This document shows positions 33,048-42,167 of a stretch of 64,000 nt of DNA, piece after piece; the stretch's first letter is position 1; every line of letters starts with the position of its first letter. A program made the translations under genes and the position numbers. The stretch comes from Holophagaceae bacterium (lineage in GTDB: Bacteria; Acidobacteriota; Holophagae; Holophagales; Holophagaceae): contig JANYAS010000162.1 of NCBI GenBank assembly GCA_025361205.1, positions 20,619 through 84,618 of the forward strand. The letters run 5' to 3'. The notes below the pieces were generated by a model. It was given only the letters and a program-made list of their open reading frames with translations, was not told where the DNA came from and searched no databases.

Positions 33048-33964
33048 GCGTGATCCTTGGTCAAATACTGGAAGACGGCGTCCAAGTTGAGATCTAGGGG
33101 GTCCAGGGCGCTGAGCGGAATGCCGCCCTCGGCTGCGGCCTTCTGAAGCCGGGGCAGGATGTCCCGGGGCGAGCGCACCGAGATCACCACGGCGCCCTCT
33201 TCCATGCGCAGGGCCGCCAGTTCCGGCTGTTCCACGGCCCAGCGGGCCAGGACCTGGGCCGCGCCCGTGAGGCGCAGCTCCACCGGATGGCGATCCAGCA
33301 GCTGGCGGATCTCGGTGACCGTGCCCTCCGCCAGCAGGCGCCCTCGGAACAGCAGCAGGATGCGGTCCGTGAGCTGGGCGATCTCGCCCAGAATGTGGCT
33401 GGAGACGAGGATACGCGTGCCTTTCGCGGCAAAGTCCCGCAGCAGGGCGATCAGGGTCAGGCGCGCCTCCGGATCCAGGCCGTTGAAGGGCTCGTCGAGG
33501 ATGAGCAGCTCCGGTTCGTGCAGCAGGGCCTGGGCCAGACGGATGCGCTGGCGCATGCCCTTGGACATCCGCGCGAAGGTGAGATGGGCCCGGTCGGCCA
33601 TACCCACGGTGGCCAGGGCCCGGGCCACAGCTGATTTCAGGGCTTCGCCCAAGAGCCCCGACAGTTCGCCCATCATGCGGAGCCAGCGGTCGGCCCGCAG
33701 CCCCATGGGCAGCCGGTCGCCCTCGGGAACCAGGCCCAAGCGCGCGAGGACCGTTGCATTGCGGAAGGGCGCTTCGCCGAAGACCCGGACCTCGCCACCC
33801 GAGGGCGGCAGCAGGCCTGACAGCAGCTGCAGCAGCGAGGACTTGCCGGCGCCGTTGGGGCCCAGCAGACCCGTGATACCGCCCCCGTCCGGCAGTTCGA
33901 AAGTGGTGGGACTCAGGCCCAGGATGGGACCGTAGCGAAGAGAGGCGCGGTCGAGGGAAATCAT
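33044..33964 (-). CDS. ABC transporter ATP-binding protein (second)
   Basis: A 306-residue ATPase subunit. Walker A GLLGPNGAGKSSLLQ near 38, signature LARMSKGMRQRIRLAQALL near 143, Walker B LLILDEPFNGLD near 160, and switch His in ILVSSHILGEI. A C-terminal regulatory region of about 90 residues follows. The ATG at 33964 shares a base with the preceding permease stop (TGATG), giving tight coupling; the longer reading upstream is not real because it would overlap the whole permease gene. It forms the second ATPase-permease pair of a four-gene ABC cluster. Confidence 0.9.
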   Translation of the reverse strand: MISLDRASLRYGPILGLSPTTFELPDGGGITGLLGPNGAGKSSLLQLLSGLLPPSGGEVRVFGEAPFRNATVLARLGLVPEGDRLPMGLRADRWLRMMGELSGLLGEALKSAVARALATVGMADRAHLTFARMSKGMRQRIRLAQALLHEPELLILDEPFNGLDPEARLTLIALLRDFAAKGTRILVSSHILGEIAQLTDRILLLFRGRLLAEGTVTEIRQLLDRHPVELRLTGAAQVLARWAVEQPELAALRMEEGAVVISVRSPRDILPRLQKAAAEGGIPLSALDPLDLNLDAVFQYLTKDHA

Positions 33965-34824
33965 CAGATCACCACTTCCGAAGGCCGGGTTCGCCGGGCG
34001 GCCACGAAGGTCCAGAGGCCGATGTGGAGGACCGTGCCCAGGATGGCGGGGACCCAGGCCACCAGGGGGTGGTCCACGCCCACGAGCAGCTGGGGCCAGG
34101 CTTCGGCCAACATGACCGGGTTCAGCCCGTCCACAGCCCGGAACCCGGTGAGGGTGTGGATCATGGAAGCCAGGGTCCCCAGGCCCAGCACCAGACCCAG
34201 CACCCAGCCGATGCCGGCCCGCGGTGTGGCGGCCATGCTGGAGGCACCCACGGCCACGGATCCCATGAGGACGGAACTGACGGCCATGGCAGGCAGGAGG
34301 CGGAGGGGGGCCGTGGCCCAGACGGGGCCATGCAGGCCCGCCAGCAGCAGCGACATGGCCCAGGGCAGCAGGGCGAAGGGCAGCAGGATGGCGAAGGGCA
34401 GGGCCGAGGCGAAGCCCAGCTTGGCCAGTAGGTAATCCTTTGGGGCCACGGGGTGGGCATACATCAGCGGCCGCACCCGGTAGAGGGTGTCCCGGGCCAC
34501 CAGGCCGCCGCCAATCAGGGCCACCAGAAACCAGAGAAGGTAGCTGGCGGGGTTCAGCAGATCCGCCTGGAAGTCGGCGCCCTGGGTGAGGATGGTCTTG
34601 GCGAACTCCTGCATGGGCTTGAAGGCCTGGTTGGTCTGAAGCAGGTGGTCGACGTAGATGCGCGCTACCTTCCAGAGCAGCATCATCAGAAAGGCAAACC
34701 CGAAGAACCGGCCGATTTTCTGCCGCCAAAGCCGAGTGAGGTCGAAGCGCATGATCACCAGGGCCGGCGGCTGTCCCAGGTGGAGGTCTGGCGCCGGCGG
34801 GAGCGTGGGGGCGTAGATGGGCAT
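33964..34824 (-). CDS. ABC-2 type transporter permease (first)
   Basis: A 286-residue membrane protein with about six helices. The N-terminal cytoplasmic part MRFDLTRLWRQKIGRFFGFAF leads into helix 1; a long extracytoplasmic stretch with VDHLLQTNQAF and a cytoplasmic TLYRVRPLMYAHPVAPKDY loop (the coupling region) follow. It resembles the permeases of ABC-2 exporters that remodel membranes or export small molecules. It lies 3 bp after the first ATPase gene and is coupled to the second ATPase by TGATG. The four-gene order ATPase-permease-ATPase-permease suggests two related exporters or one heteromeric complex. Confidence 0.8.
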   Translation of the reverse strand: MPIYAPTLPPAPDLHLGQPPALVIMRFDLTRLWRQKIGRFFGFAFLMMLLWKVARIYVDHLLQTNQAFKPMQEFAKTILTQGADFQADLLNPASYLLWFLVALIGGGLVARDTLYRVRPLMYAHPVAPKDYLLAKLGFASALPFAILLPFALLPWAMSLLLAGLHGPVWATAPLRLLPAMAVSSVLMGSVAVGASSMAATPRAGIGWVLGLVLGLGTLASMIHTLTGFRAVDGLNPVMLAEAWPQLLVGVDHPLVAWVPAILGTVLHIGLWTFVAARRTRPSEVVI

Positions 34825-34827
34825 GGC

Positions 34828-35766
34828 TCAGGCCTCCACAGGCGAAGTCGCTGGATGGAGGGCCCGCAGCAATACCTCGTCCAGGCGGTCATGGCGGGGC
34901 GTGACCTGCACCAAGGTGGCGCCCCGGGCCTGGGCCCAGCGGAAGGCACCGGCGGGGTCGGCCTCGGTCAGCTCCAGGTCGTAGAGGCCGTTGCGGGCCT
35001 CCAGGACCGCGCCCAGTTCCGTCAGGGCTGCCTCCTGGGTCGCATCCAGCGGGTCGAGGAAACGCAGCTCCACCCGGCGGGCCAGGATCTTGCGCAGCCC
35101 GGCCATGGAACCCGCGGCCTTGATGTGGCCCTGGTCGAGGATCACCAGCTGGTCCGCCACGCGTTCCACGTCGCCCAGCAGGTGGGAGGCGAGGATGACA
35201 CCGGTGCCCAGCTCCGCGTGGACCCGCAGCACCAGATCCAGCATGCGGCGGCGGCCATCGGGGTCGAGGCCATTGGTGGGTTCGTCCAGGAAGATCAGTT
35301 CGGGGCTGTGCACCAGGGCCTGGGCCAGCTTCACCCGCTGCCGCATGCCCGTGGAATAGCCGCTTACGGGGCGGTACCGGGCCTCGTCGAGGCCCACGAA
35401 GTAGAGCACCTCATGGGCGCGATCCCGGGCCGCTTCCGGCGCCAGGCCACTCAGCTCACCCCAAAAGGCCACCTGCTCGTAGGCGGAGGCGTCCTCAATG
35501 AGGGCGTCGTATTCCGGCATGTAGCCGATGCGGGCCCTCAGCCGGGCCGCCTCAGGGGCGCCCAAGGCCACGCCCAGCACGGTGCCGGAGCCGCGAGAGG
35601 GCGTCAGCAGGCCCAGCAGCGCCTTGAGGAGGGTGGACTTGCCGGCGCCGTTGGGGCCGAGGAGCCCCACGATGCCGCGTTCCAGCGACAGGGTCAGCCC
35701 CTTCAGGGCGGGCGCCGACGCCGCGGCGTAGCGCACTTCCAGATTCTCGAAGGCAATCAATGGCAT
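34828..35766 (-). CDS. ABC transporter ATP-binding protein (first)
   Basis: A 312-residue ATPase. FENLEVRYAAASAPALKGLTL leads to Walker A GLLGPNGAGKSTLLK near 39; the signature is GYSTGMRQRVKLAQAL near 140 and Walker B LIFLDEPTNGLDPDGRR near 160, followed by GVILASHLLGDVERV. Start at 35766 is chosen because the ABC domain begins there; upstream reading would run through the divergent gene. It is the first gene of the operon, with its promoter probably in the 84-bp gap to the divergent membrane-protein gene at 35851. It would drive an ABC-2 exporter with the following permease. Confidence 0.9.
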   Translation of the reverse strand: MPLIAFENLEVRYAAASAPALKGLTLSLERGIVGLLGPNGAGKSTLLKALLGLLTPSRGSGTVLGVALGAPEAARLRARIGYMPEYDALIEDASAYEQVAFWGELSGLAPEAARDRAHEVLYFVGLDEARYRPVSGYSTGMRQRVKLAQALVHSPELIFLDEPTNGLDPDGRRRMLDLVLRVHAELGTGVILASHLLGDVERVADQLVILDQGHIKAAGSMAGLRKILARRVELRFLDPLDATQEAALTELGAVLEARNGLYDLELTEADPAGAFRWAQARGATLVQVTPRHDRLDEVLLRALHPATSPVEA

Positions 35767-35850
35767 CTCCACGATGTTGTCTGCTACGAGCGAGTGAGGG
35801 AATGGATTAGGCTGGATCCATCCATCCTCCCACCGCCCTGCAGGATCCGC

Positions 35851-37065
35851 ATGCAACTCCTGGACTGGCCCTTCCTCGACGCCCTGCAAACCGGGGCGCT
35901 GGCGGCCCTCTTCGTCAGCTTTGGCACAGATGCTCTGACCCGCCGGGATCGCATGATGGGCTGGCTGGCCCTGACCTGCCTGCTGGTGGGGCTGCGCCAT
36001 ACCGTGCTGGCGTTCGGTTCCCAGCCCCAGCTGAATGCCGATCTCATGGACCGGGCCCAGAGCTTGCTGGTGTGCTTTGGGTTCCTCGCCCTCTGCGCCG
36101 CCCTCACCGAGCTCTTCCCTCGCCACATCCCCCCGCGATTCCCGGGCTGGATTGCCCTGGGCATGCTCCCCAATTACTTTCGGAACCTGATCCTGCCACA
36201 CCCGAGCCTGGCGGACACTTGGTTCCACCACGCCTACAACCTGACTTACCTGGTGGGTTGCGGACTTGTCATCTACTGGACTTTGCGGGCCCGCCAGGAC
36301 GGCGACCCCATGGGACGCCGGCTCTTCCTGGGTTTCCTGGGGCTGAGCCTGCCCGTGGTGGTGGAGATCTCGGCCTTCAGCTTCTTCGGCCTGAAGATCC
36401 GCCTGTCCGGCTTCAGTCTGGTGATCCTGGCCATGGCCATCGGCACCTCCTGGCAGTGGCTCGTGGTGAGCGCCATGGAAGCCCGCATCCATCGGGCGGA
36501 AACCGAGATGGAGGTCTGGCGCAGCCTGGTCCCCGGCAACGCCTTCCGCACCGATTGCCCTTCCCCCGTTATGGAAGGGCTCTTTGGCGCCACCTGGGCC
36601 GACCGGGTGAAAGCCACGCCAGAGGCCCCCCTGGTCGGCGCTGACGGACTTACCTACCGCTTCCGGAGCAGAACCCTGCACCAGCAGGAACGTCTCGGCT
36701 GGTGCGAGCGCTCGGACGACACCCAGCCCGGGAACCGCGGCTTCCTGTCCGGCTGGACGGTGGGCCTTGGCATGGACGATGCCAGCGAGAGCGCCCGAAT
36801 CCAGGCCCTGCTGCGGCTCTGGGGAGCGGAGGTGGAACTCTGGGGCACGGTACCGCCGCGGCAGAGCTCCTACCCCAGTGTCCTGCTCTGGGCCCGGGAA
36901 CCGAGCATCCTATCCGTGTGGCGCGAGGGCGACCTGCTGCGCCGCCGCACCCGCTGGGTTCAGATTGGCGGGCCCACCACCGAGGGACCCCACGCGCGCC
37001 TGGAGCCGGGAGCCCCGGAGGAGCGGTTGCGGCTGACCCTGGAGGAGCTCCTCTCCCGGCACTGA
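35851..37065 (+). CDS. Uncharacterised membrane protein with seven-helix N-terminal half
   Basis: A 404-residue protein of unknown function. The N-terminal 210 residues hold about six or seven hydrophobic helices (MQLLDWPFLDALQTGALAALFVSF, GWLALTCLLVGLRHTVLAFG, LLVCFGFLALCAALTELF, TYLVGCGLVIYWTL, FLGFLGLSLPVVVEISAFSFFG, LVILAMAIGTSWQWLVV), a layout like 7TM sensor proteins. The C-terminal 190 residues are soluble and mixed alpha/beta (ERLGWCERSDDTQPGNRG, SARIQALLRLWGAEVELWG, PSILSVWREGDLLRR), with no recognised catalytic motif. CAGGA precedes the ATG at 35851. It diverges from the ABC operon and lies 48 bp before dnaE. Confidence 0.65.
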   Translation: MQLLDWPFLDALQTGALAALFVSFGTDALTRRDRMMGWLALTCLLVGLRHTVLAFGSQPQLNADLMDRAQSLLVCFGFLALCAALTELFPRHIPPRFPGWIALGMLPNYFRNLILPHPSLADTWFHHAYNLTYLVGCGLVIYWTLRARQDGDPMGRRLFLGFLGLSLPVVVEISAFSFFGLKIRLSGFSLVILAMAIGTSWQWLVVSAMEARIHRAETEMEVWRSLVPGNAFRTDCPSPVMEGLFGATWADRVKATPEAPLVGADGLTYRFRSRTLHQQERLGWCERSDDTQPGNRGFLSGWTVGLGMDDASESARIQALLRLWGAEVELWGTVPPRQSSYPSVLLWAREPSILSVWREGDLLRRRTRWVQIGGPTTEGPHARLEPGAPEERLRLTLEELLSRH

Positions 37066-37113
37066 GCTTGGGGCACTTGCCCGAAAGCACGGCAACCATC
37101 GGAGAATGGGGCC

Positions 37114-40100
37114 ATGAGCTTCGCCCATCTTCACCTGCACACCGAGCATTCCCTCCTGGACGGCCTCACCCGCATACCTGATCTCGTGAAGAAGTGCCGG
37201 GCCACGGGCATGCCCGCCGTGGCCGTCACGGACCACGGGAACATGTTCGGGATGATGAAGCTCTTCGACGCTTGCGAGAAGACGCAGGACACCGACGGCA
37301 AGTGGGCCGTGAAGCCCATTCTTGGCTGCGAAGTCTACGTGGCGCCCAAGACGCGCTTCGACAAGAAGCTGGAGGCGAAGAACACCACGGGGGAGGAGGG
37401 CCTGGAGGACTGCGTGGATCCCAGTGGCTCCCGCGACGCGGGGTACCACCTGGTGCTCCTGGCCAAGAATTCCGTGGGCTTCACCAACCTCTGCAAGCTC
37501 GTGTCCGCGGGCTTCACCGAAGGCTTCTACTACAAACCACGCATCGACAAGGACCTCCTCCGCGAGCACAGCGAGGGGCTCATCGGACTGTCAGCCTGCC
37601 TGGGCGGCGAGGTCCAGGCCCGCATCCTGCAGAACCGCCTGGACCAGGCGGAGCGGGTGGCCCGGGATTTCCGCGACATCTTCGGCGAGGACTTCTACCT
37701 GGAGATCCAGGACCAGGGCTTCGAAAAGGAGAAGCAGATCATCCCCTCCCAGCAGGAGCTGGCCGCAAGGCTGGGCATCCCGCTGGTGGCCACCAACGAC
37801 GCCCACTACCTCAACCACGAGGACGCCGACCTGCACGACACGCTGCTGTGCATCGGTACCAAGACCACCAAGGCCAAGGAGAAGCGCATGCGCTTTTCCA
37901 CGGACCAGTTCTATGTGAAAACGCCCGAGGAGATGCGGGCCGTGTTTCCGGACCACCCGGAGTACCTGGAGCGCACCCTCCAGATCGCCGCCAAGGTGGA
38001 TCTCTTCCCCATCACGCGCAAGCCCGTCACGCCGCGCTTTCCCGTGCCCGAGGGCTACAGCCTGGAATCCTATTTCGTCCACATGGCCACGGAAACCTTC
38101 GAGCAGCGGCTGGCGGAGTGCCTGCCGCTCTGGCAGAAGGGCGCCCTCAAGCACGCGGAACAGGCCTATCGCGAGCGGCTGGCCTTTGAACTGGACATGA
38201 TCCTCAAGATGGGGTTCCCCGGCTATTTCCTACTGGTCTGGGACTTCATCCGCAAGGCCCGCGAAATGGGTGTGCCCGTGGGCCCTGGCCGCGGCTCTGC
38301 GGCGGGCAGCATCGTGGCCTGGTCCATGCGCATCACCGACATCGATCCCATGCAGTACGACCTGCTCTTCGAGCGGTTCCTCAATCCCGAGCGCGTGTCC
38401 ATGCCCGACGTGGACATCGACTTCTGCCGAGACGGCCGGCAGAAGGTCATCGACTACGTCACCGAGAAATACGGCCAGGACAAGGTGAGCAACATCATCA
38501 CCATCAACCAGCTCAAGACCAAGGCCGTCATCAAGGACGTGGCCCGGGTCTTCGAGAAGGACTTCGCCTTCGCCAACAACCTCACCAAGCTGGTGCCCCA
38601 GGAACCCGGCAAGCCCATGTCCATCGGGGAGGCCCTGGAGAAGAGCGATCAGCTGCGGCGGCTGTACGAGACCGATCCCGAAGTGAAGAACATCCTCGAT
38701 ATCTCCGCCCGGCTGGAGGGGCTTTCCCGCAACACGGGCGTTCATGCGGCCGGCATCATCATCGCCCCGGACGAACTGACGCGGTTCGCGCCACTCTCCA
38801 AGGACAAAGACAACAAGGTGATGGTGCAATACACCATGGTCGAGGCCGAGCGCGCGGGCCTGCTCAAGATGGACTTCCTGGGCCTGGAGACCCTCACCCA
38901 GATCGCGAAGACCCAGGAGGTCATCGCCCGGCGCCACGGCCAGCCCATGGACATGACCACCATCCGGAGCTTCGATGACAAGAAGACCTTCGATCTGTTC
39001 TCGGCGGGCGACACCGACGGTGTGTTCCAGTTCGAGTCCGGCGGCATGAAGCAGCTGCTGCGCCAGCTGGGCCCGGATCGCTTCGACGACCTCATCGCCC
39101 TGAACGCCCTTTTCCGCCCAGGACCTCTCGGCGCGGGCATGGGCACGACCTATGTGGAACGCCGCCACGGCCGCGAACCCGTGACCTACATGTTCCCCGA
39201 CCTGGAGCCCATTCTGTCGCCCACCTACGGCGTGATCCTCTACCAGGAGCAGGTGATGCAGATTGCCAGCCTGGTGGCGGGCTACACCTTGGGTGAAGCG
39301 GACATGCTGCGCCGGGCCATGGGCAAGAAGGACAAGGAAAAGATGGCCAAGGAGAAATCCAAGTTCATGGAAGGGGGCGCCGCCCGGGGTTATGACAAGG
39401 TCAAGGTCGCCGAGATGTTCGACCTCATCGAGTTCTTCGCGGGCTACGGCTTCAACAAGAGCCACAGCGCTGCCTACGCGATGGTGGCCTACGAGACGGC
39501 CTACCTGAAGGCCAACTTCCCCGTGGAATTCATGGCGGGCCTGCTGTCCACCAAGTCGGGCCGCACGGACGACGTGGCCAAGTACGTGCAGAACTGCCGA
39601 GAGGGCGGCATCGAGGTCATGGGCCCGGACATCAACGATTCGTCCCTGGACTTCACCGCCACCGGGGACAGGCAAATCCGGTTCGGTTTTGCTGCGGTGA
39701 AAGGATTGGGCGACGCCGCCCTGCAGGCCATTCTCGAGGCTCGCAACGCCGAGGGCCGCTTCAAGGATCTTTTCCATGCGCTGAAGAGCACCGACTTGCA
39801 GAAGGCCAACCGCCGGGTGTGGGAGTCTCTCATCAAGGCCGGGGCCCTCGACAGCCTGGAGCCCAACCGGGCCGCCCTCCTGCAGGGCCTTCCCGATGCC
39901 GTGTCCGCGGCCTCCCGCGGGGGCGGGGACACGAGCATGACCAGCCTCTTTGACGATGCCGAACTGGCCAGCCTCTGTGAGGATTGGCGCGTCCCCGAGA
40001 ACATCGAACCCTGGGACCGCAAGACGCGCCTCGCCGCCGAACGCGAGGTGCTGGGCCTCTTCGTCAGTGGCCATCCCCTGGAGGAATTCGCGGACGCCAT

Positions 40101-40743
40101 CCAGGTGCACACCCACGGGAACCTGGCGCAAATCATGGAGGACGCCACCTCGGGGCGGCTGCGGGACCGCAACGAGATCTCACTCGGCGCCATGGTGAGC
40201 ACTGTCGCCTTCAAGACCAACCAGAAGGGGGAACCCTGGGCCATCCTCCAGGTGGAAGACCCCACCGGGAAAATGGAAGTGCTGCTCATGGCCAGCAAGT
40301 GGGACCCCGTCACCAAGAAGTCCGGGAAGCGGCCCTTTGAGCACTACCGCCACCTGGCGGTGCCTGAAGCCATGCTGCGCATCACGGGCGAACTGCGGGT
40401 GGAGACGATTCAGGCGAATGGCAATGGCATAGGCGAAGCGGAAGAGGAAGAGGAACAGACCGTGGTGAAGGTGTTCGCCACGGTGCTGGAGCCCCTGGAG
40501 GCCTTCCAGGGCCTGGGCTTCACGGGCGTCCTGGTGCGCCTACCCCAGGGCGAGTGTCCGCCCCGTATGGCCGCCATCCTCGCCCATCACAAGGGCGACA
40601 TCCCCGTGACCTTCGAGTACCGTTCCAAGGAGGGCCTCGTGGCCCGGGTGAAGGCCGGCTTCGACCTGCGCCTGAAGCACGATCCTGAACTGGCGGAAAA
40701 GCTCGCCAAAGAGACCGGCTGCACCCTGAACTGGACCTTCTGA
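37114..40743 (+). CDS. dnaE: DNA polymerase III subunit alpha
   Basis: A 1209-residue replicative polymerase of the DnaE1 type. The N-terminal PHP domain starts FAHLHLHTEHSLLDGL and has AVTDHGNMFGM and ATNDAHYLNHEDAD. The catalytic palm carries GPGRGSAAGS near 388 and PDVDIDFCRDGR near 430, with two catalytic Asp. Later come GINKSHSAAYA-like FNKSHSAAYAMVAYETAYLKA near 785, the helix-hairpin-helix (about 830-880) and an OB-fold near 1000-1080 (EISLGAMVSTVAFKTNQKG). The PHP domain keeps most metal-binding residues, so it may retain proofreading-like activity. Length fits DnaE1. The holB gene for clamp-loader delta' lies 8 kb downstream on the opposite strand. Confidence 0.96.
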   Translation: MSFAHLHLHTEHSLLDGLTRIPDLVKKCRATGMPAVAVTDHGNMFGMMKLFDACEKTQDTDGKWAVKPILGCEVYVAPKTRFDKKLEAKNTTGEEGLEDCVDPSGSRDAGYHLVLLAKNSVGFTNLCKLVSAGFTEGFYYKPRIDKDLLREHSEGLIGLSACLGGEVQARILQNRLDQAERVARDFRDIFGEDFYLEIQDQGFEKEKQIIPSQQELAARLGIPLVATNDAHYLNHEDADLHDTLLCIGTKTTKAKEKRMRFSTDQFYVKTPEEMRAVFPDHPEYLERTLQIAAKVDLFPITRKPVTPRFPVPEGYSLESYFVHMATETFEQRLAECLPLWQKGALKHAEQAYRERLAFELDMILKMGFPGYFLLVWDFIRKAREMGVPVGPGRGSAAGSIVAWSMRITDIDPMQYDLLFERFLNPERVSMPDVDIDFCRDGRQKVIDYVTEKYGQDKVSNIITINQLKTKAVIKDVARVFEKDFAFANNLTKLVPQEPGKPMSIGEALEKSDQLRRLYETDPEVKNILDISARLEGLSRNTGVHAAGIIIAPDELTRFAPLSKDKDNKVMVQYTMVEAERAGLLKMDFLGLETLTQIAKTQEVIARRHGQPMDMTTIRSFDDKKTFDLFSAGDTDGVFQFESGGMKQLLRQLGPDRFDDLIALNALFRPGPLGAGMGTTYVERRHGREPVTYMFPDLEPILSPTYGVILYQEQVMQIASLVAGYTLGEADMLRRAMGKKDKEKMAKEKSKFMEGGAARGYDKVKVAEMFDLIEFFAGYGFNKSHSAAYAMVAYETAYLKANFPVEFMAGLLSTKSGRTDDVAKYVQNCREGGIEVMGPDINDSSLDFTATGDRQIRFGFAAVKGLGDAALQAILEARNAEGRFKDLFHALKSTDLQKANRRVWESLIKAGALDSLEPNRAALLQGLPDAVSAASRGGGDTSMTSLFDDAELASLCEDWRVPENIEPWDRKTRLAAEREVLGLFVSGHPLEEFADAIQVHTHGNLAQIMEDATSGRLRDRNEISLGAMVSTVAFKTNQKGEPWAILQVEDPTGKMEVLLMASKWDPVTKKSGKRPFEHYRHLAVPEAMLRITGELRVETIQANGNGIGEAEEEEEQTVVKVFATVLEPLEAFQGLGFTGVLVRLPQGECPPRMAAILAHHKGDIPVTFEYRSKEGLVARVKAGFDLRLKHDPELAEKLAKETGCTLNWTF

Positions 40744-40754
40744 GCCCGACAGAA

Positions 40755-40815
40755 CGGATTCACCGGTTCCAGGCATGGCTCAGCTGCGGCATCCTGTTCC
40801 ATTGGGGTGAATCCG
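40755..40815. repeat. 10-bp inverted repeat upstream of cysE
   Basis: CGGATTCACC at 40755-40764 and its exact complement GGTGAATCCG at 40806-40815 are separated by 41 bases between the dnaE stop and the cysE start. It could be an operator pair or a stem in the cysE leader; the loop is long for a simple terminator. Confidence 0.35.
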
Positions 40816-40839
40816 CCCCGTCCTGATGCCGGAGCACCC

Positions 40840-41739
40840 ATGCCCAGCGAGCTCCCCTCCAAGCCCAGCACCAACCTCCACGAGGTCATCGAGGCCTTGG
40901 CGGAAGCGGCCACGGCTCTCACGGAGATGCACCTGGGGCGCCGGGAGTTCCCCTCCCGCACGGCCCTGGCGGCCCTCGTGGAAGAAATGCGCGCGCTACT
41001 CTTTCCAGGCTACTTCGGGGCCTCCGAACTGAAGGCCGAGACCCTCCGCTATCACCTGGGCGCCCGCATGGACCGGGTGCTCCACGGTCTCGACGACCAG
41101 ATCCAGCGGGGCCTCATGGCGTCGGATCCCGCCTGTGGCGACTGCGGCAAGCGCTCCCTGGACTTGGCTCGGGGCTTCCTGGCCCGGCTTCCGGAGGTGC
41201 GCCGTCTGCTCGCCACGGATATTCAGGCGGGGTTCGAGGGCGATCCTGCGGCCACCAGCCCCGACGAGGTGCTCTTCTGCTACCCCGGCCTGCTGGCCAT
41301 TACCAGCCAGCGCCTGGCCCACGAACTGCTGAACCTGGGCGTGCCGCTGCTGCCGCGCATGATTACCGAACATGCCCATAGCCTCACGGGCATCGACATC
41401 CACCCCGGCGCCCAGATCGGCGAACGCTTCTTCATCGACCACGGCACGGGCGTGGTCATCGGCGAGACCTGCATCATCGGTCGCAACGTGCGGATCTACC
41501 AGGGCGTGACCCTGGGCGCCAAGAGCTTCCCGTTGGACGCAGAGGGCCATCCCATCAAGGGCGTCCCCCGCCATCCGGTGGTGGAGGACGACGTGATCAT
41601 CTACTCCAACGCCACCATCCTGGGTCGCATCACCCTGGGGAAGGGCTCGGCCATCGGCGGCAACGTGTGGCTCACGCGCAGTGTACCGCCCGGCAGTGTC
41701 ATCACCCAGGCCAACGAAAAGGACGGGATGCCCTCATGA
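40840..41739 (+). CDS. cysE: Serine O-acetyltransferase
   Basis: A 299-residue enzyme that acetylates L-serine with acetyl-CoA, the first step of cysteine synthesis. A helical N-terminal domain (about 1-165) precedes the left-handed beta-helix of hexapeptide repeats with HSLTGIDIHPGAQIGERFF near 185 (active-site His and Asp), GTGVVIGETCIIG and VRIYQGVTLGAKSFP. It then has GHPIKGVPRHPVVEDDVIIYSNATILG. The N-terminal domain is longer than in E. coli CysE, as in the EpsC-like group. Start at 40840 has CGGAG upstream; an in-frame GTG at 40807 is less likely. It is coupled to the next gene by ATGA. Confidence 0.9.
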   Translation: MPSELPSKPSTNLHEVIEALAEAATALTEMHLGRREFPSRTALAALVEEMRALLFPGYFGASELKAETLRYHLGARMDRVLHGLDDQIQRGLMASDPACGDCGKRSLDLARGFLARLPEVRRLLATDIQAGFEGDPAATSPDEVLFCYPGLLAITSQRLAHELLNLGVPLLPRMITEHAHSLTGIDIHPGAQIGERFFIDHGTGVVIGETCIIGRNVRIYQGVTLGAKSFPLDAEGHPIKGVPRHPVVEDDVIIYSNATILGRITLGKGSAIGGNVWLTRSVPPGSVITQANEKDGMPS

Positions 41740-42137
41740 ACGTGGTCCTGCGCTTTCTGTTCTCCGCCATCGGCCTGCTGGTGGCCTCGGCCATGGTGCC
41801 TGGCCTGGGCCACGGATCCTTCCTGGATCTGATGCTCGTGGCCGTCCTCCTGGGCGCCCTCAACGCCACCGTAGGGGTTTTCCTCAAGGTCCTCGCCTTC
41901 GTGCCCATGGCCTGCTCTTTCGGCTGTTTCAGCCTCGTCATCAACGGCCTGGTCTTCTGGCTGGCGGGCACGCTGTCCCTGAGGCTGGGGCTGGGTTTCA
42001 CCGTGAGCGGCTTCTGGGCGGGCGTCTTCGGGGCCCTGGTCACCAGTGTCGTGGCGTCCATTCTCGGCGCGATCTTCATTCCCCAGGACCGGCAGCGTCC
42101 CCAGGACCCGCCGCCCACGATCAAGGTCGTGAACTGA
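41736..42137 (+). CDS. YvlD/DUF360-type four-helix membrane protein
   Basis: A 133-residue hydrophobic protein with four membrane helices (VVLRFLFSAIGLLVASAMVPG, FLDLMLVAVLLGALNATVGVFL, CFSLVINGLVFWLAGTL, FWAGVFGALVTSVVASILGAIF). The NATVGxxLK and N-GLxFWLAG patterns fit the YvlD family, often labelled phage holin family 4; there are no phage genes here, so holin function is not implied. Some relatives affect cell-envelope stress responses. Coupled to cysE by a four-base overlap. It ends 30 bp before the convergent plsC stop. Confidence 0.8.
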   Translation: MNVVLRFLFSAIGLLVASAMVPGLGHGSFLDLMLVAVLLGALNATVGVFLKVLAFVPMACSFGCFSLVINGLVFWLAGTLSLRLGLGFTVSGFWAGVFGALVTSVVASILGAIFIPQDRQRPQDPPPTIKVVN

Positions 42138-42167
42138 AGGCTGAGCGCACCGAGGAAGGGGTTGCTT

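Noticed and set aside
33965..34729. N-terminal extension of the second ABC ATPase
   Set aside because: It would overlap the entire permease gene; the ABC domain starts at 33964 with a TGATG junction.
34453..35850. Upstream extension of the membrane protein beginning at 35851
   Set aside because: It reads antisense through the ABC ATPase; a ribosome-binding site and hydrophobic start are found at 35851.
38230..40131. A 633-codon open frame opposite dnaE
   Set aside because: Lies wholly antisense to conserved dnaE motifs and has no recognisable domain.
41736..42137. Prophage holin
   Set aside because: Family resemblance is to YvlD membrane proteins; no phage genes surround it and it is coupled to cysE.
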